DNA of 64,000 bases from Paramecium pentaurelia. Taxonomy: Eukaryota; Ciliophora; Oligohymenophorea; Peniculida; Parameciidae. A model generated the notes under the pieces. That model did not search any database and had not been told where the DNA came from. It worked only from the letters and a program-made list of their open reading frames with translations. Where the stretch lies: positions 231,918 to 295,917 of the forward strand of contig CAJJDO010000027.1 in assembly GCA_905183005.1 (NCBI GenBank), written 5' to 3'. This document shows positions 61,715 through 64,000 of this stretch, piece by piece (the first letter of the stretch is position 1; each line of letters opens with the position of its first letter). The position numbers and the translations under genes were made by a program.

Positions 61715-63022
61715 TCATTCATTTTTCAATTCATATAATGTAATATTTATATCTATAGCGCTTGATTGTTATTATTTACTTTTTATATCTATGTGAATCG
61801 GACCAAATTTGATTAATTCATTTTAATGATTATATACAATTTCCTTAAGTTTCACTTCTTTTTCTTTGTTTTCTGATAATCCTACCCATTATCTTAATGG
61901 ACCAAGGGTTTAAGTGTATTTTTTAATTTCAACAGGAAAAGTTTATTCCAAATATTTGATTAATTCTTCAAAAGTTACCTCCTCATCTGTCAATATTTTA
62001 GTCTATCTCAGAACTTTTTGTTCATCCACTTAAAAAGATTAAATTGATGTTTGCATTTCTATTTTTACCATTTCAAAACAGTTCCGTTATTTTTCTTACA
62101 ATTTTTATTATTCCTTTTATAGATTTTATTTAAAATTCTCAAATTCTGATTATAACTTTTATATATGTTCCTAGCTAATTTATTTCTATTAGTTGTATAA
62201 AGTTTATTTAGATTTAATCAATTAAGATAATTATTATTGATTAAAAGGTTACTTAAATAATTATTAAATCTATGTAATATCTCTCTCTAAAAATTCTAAT
62301 TCTTTAAAAATAATATTTCGCGAATCGTTTAACATTTTCATAAAGAGCAATTGTAAATTTTTTAATTTTGTATCGAATAACTCTTTTAGTAATTATATTT
62401 CAGACTATATATTGAAATCATTTTACTACATTTCAATCTATTGTTTTTCAGAAATTTAATTTGGATTCTTATTCTCATGATTTTTAGAAGTTGATTTGAC
62501 TTCAATATATGGCTGTTTAAATAATTGAAATATGGTTATTGTTTCATCATTTTGTAGTATTGAATCTTTATAAATTTCAATATATTTTAATTCAGGTCTT
62601 TTTTTTTATTTTAAATAATCATTAAGTTATGTTTTAATATCCTTTATTGTGTCACTTTCCAACAAACTAAATGTTATATTTTCTTGAACACCCTCAATAT
62701 CTAATTAAACCATCAACTCTAATCTTTTTTCGAATATGAATAATGTATCAGATTTAGTATAGTCAAAGGTATCATCAAGTCTTAAAATCTATTTTTTCTA
62801 TAAAGAAAAGCATCCATAATTGTTAATTGGTTTATATAAGCTAAATAGATTTATTACTTCTATCATTATTTCTTGTAATGTTGAATCTTTTTCAGCTAAA
62901 ACATCAATCACTTATAATTGAAAATGAATTTTCAGTGTAATTCTTTTATCTTCTATTATTTGCTACTTATTATTGTCTTTCTTTTCTAGTTATTTTATCT
63001 CTTAATTAATTATATAATTCAT
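61715..63022 (-). CDS. protein with ubiquitin-like region and coiled coil
   Basis: 435 residues, no intron. Residues ~30-105 and ~108-190 are beta-grasp-like. The second best resembles ubiquitin-like domains, with LELMVQLDIEGVQENITFSL then LESDTIKDIKTQL and YIEIYKDSILQNDETITIFQ (cf. the DTIxxVKxxI and gkxLxDxxTl blocks). A Q/K-rich coiled coil (~200-330) precedes a C-terminal region (KILTDEEVTFEELIKYLEQT, QWVGLSENKEKEVKLKEIVY). No Gly-Gly terminus is present, so it would act as an integral Ubl-domain protein rather than a modifier. The Ubl assignment is by pattern only. Confidence 0.65.
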
Positions 63023-63123
63023 TAGTTTATATTTATTATGATAATAGAAAATCAAATAATCATATATAAAATTGATAATATTAATTGAATAGTATATTAA
63101 TTTTAATAACATTATAATATTAA
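63023..63123. promoter_or_regulatory. divergent 5' region, about 100 bp
   Basis: It separates the starts of the Ubl-like gene (minus) and the partial gene at the right edge (plus). It is AT-rich, with no motif claimed. Confidence 0.3.
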
Positions 63124-64000
63124 ATGTTTTTTATATAATTCCTTTTACTAAATGGAATAGTTACAGAATAAATTGAATAACAAGAAGTTAAGAGATTTTC
63201 AATAATTCATGGAAGAATATCAACAATTTAAGTTCCAATTTAAAATGTATTCAATGTTGAAATACATCATTTAAATAAAACTTTAAATAATACAAAAGAA
63301 GGTGAAGAACCATCAGTATTATTTGCTGATTTCTGTTAAGCAAAGAATCCATAAATTTATTTAGAACATATTCAATCAATTAATGTATGTGCAGATTAAT
63401 GTGAAATAATTATTCAAAATAATAAAGTAAATATAATGTTAAAAAATAGATTTATAGTTTATTACCTGGTTATTTAAAAGTGTTAGAGATGAATGATGAA
63501 TAAGGATTTACATTCTTTAGTGAAACACTATTCTAAATATCATAAAATCTATCAGAGATATTGATTACAACTAATATATAATAAGATAATAAATTAATAA
63601 TTCTGGATGGAGTAAACTTATTCATTATAAATATTGACCAAAATGATGAAATTAATAAACCTATTAAATTATAAACATAAATTGAGATAGTTACATAAAT
63701 AATTTATTATGATAATTTAATATATGTATTTGGTAATAACACTTTAGAAATATTTATAATTCAAGATAAGCAAGTGGATTTGATATAATCAATAAATATA
63801 GCTAAATTTGAAAATTAGAATACGAATATTATGGGAGTAAAATTAAAAAGTGCAAATCATTTTATATGGATTACAGAATCAAGTTTGGGTTCTATTTAAT
63901 TAGATGCATAATTTTAGCCAATTAAATATAACTCTTTTTTACGTTTTGAAGGTAAAATAATAGATGTAGAAATCTATGAAGATTTAACTTATGTTATTTA
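63124..64000 (+). CDS. secreted or membrane protein, 3' end beyond window
   Basis: A signal peptide-like start (MFFIQFLLLNGIVTEQIEQQ) is followed by beta-strand-rich sequence with repeating hydrophobic quartets (KLIILDGVNLFIINIDQNDE, LIYVFGNNTLEIFIIQDKQV, HFIWITESSLGSIQLDAQ). This is reminiscent of a beta-propeller or of the luminal head of a type I membrane protein. One 23-nt intron (63427-63449) removes a frame break. A few cysteines occur early (FADFCQAKNP, INVCADQCEI). The frame is still open at base 64000, so the C-terminus and any membrane anchor are unseen. No family is recognised. Confidence 0.7.

Noticed and set aside
61609..61796. Independent small hydrophobic gene
   Set aside because: It lacks a proper ATG start and overlaps the convincing C-terminus of the convergent Ubl-like gene; treated only as a possible frameshifted extension.
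1..64000. Bacterial or viral origin of the window
   Set aside because: TAA/TAG as Gln, GT..AG introns of 22-32 nt and eukaryotic ribosomal, TTLL, CDPK and NPC1-type genes fit only a ciliate macronuclear genome.
1..64000. CRISPR arrays, insertion sequences, rRNA and tRNA genes
   Set aside because: None seen by eye. The only long repeats are the N-flanked duplication, trinucleotide runs and the protein-level Cys modules.

Overview
The window is macronuclear-type DNA of a Paramecium-like ciliate. The sequence is about three-quarters A+T. Long genes are open only if TAA and TAG are read as glutamine and TGA is the sole stop (translation table 6). Genes are packed tens to a few hundred bases apart, and they carry very short introns (about 22-32 nt, GTA...TAG). 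These introns restore conserved motifs exactly when removed. All gene models here use that code, and their spliced lengths were checked to be multiples of three. Functional calls come from motifs read by eye; no database search was possible.

Layout. 1-3.75 kb: a truncated coiled-coil gene, then a coiled-coil gene present twice as a perfect 1,259-bp direct copy separated by one N, which is most likely an unmerged contig overlap. 3.75-6.6 kb (minus): ribosomal proteins eL21 and eS26 and an unknown protein. 7.2-9.7 kb: a hybrid histidine kinase. 10.4-15.7 kb: a small membrane protein, a Q-rich protein, a secreted protein and a TraB-like protein. 15.8-19.4 kb (plus): an AGC kinase and a calcium-dependent protein kinase. 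19.5-23.4 kb (minus): a secreted coiled-coil protein, an acidic/Q-rich protein, and a free-standing NPC1 N-terminal sterol-binding domain on a single membrane anchor. 23.8-36.1 kb: a DUF4378/CEP350-like protein, a tubulin-tyrosine-ligase-like enzyme, a 1,459-residue unknown protein, an IQ-motif protein and two small genes.

36.5-50.5 kb is the surface cluster. A 1,952-residue Cys-rich surface-antigen-like protein lies on plus, followed on minus by a dual-specificity phosphatase, a DUF4215-type multi-pass membrane protein and a second Cys-rich surface protein of 1,040 residues. 50.6-64 kb holds a small Q/N-rich protein, a divergent RasGEF, an HTH protein, a TPR protein, a degenerate coding tract, a GPI ethanolamine-phosphate transferase-like enzyme, several unknown proteins and a partial gene at the right edge.

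Functional themes (inference): cell surface and GPI biology (two antigen-like proteins with hydrophobic C-tails plus a PIG-O/PIG-N-like transferase), signalling (histidine kinase, AGC kinase, CDPK, RasGEF, phosphatase) and cilia or basal bodies (TTLL, CEP350-like). Ciliate genes are not organised in operons, so adjacency is weak evidence for joint function.
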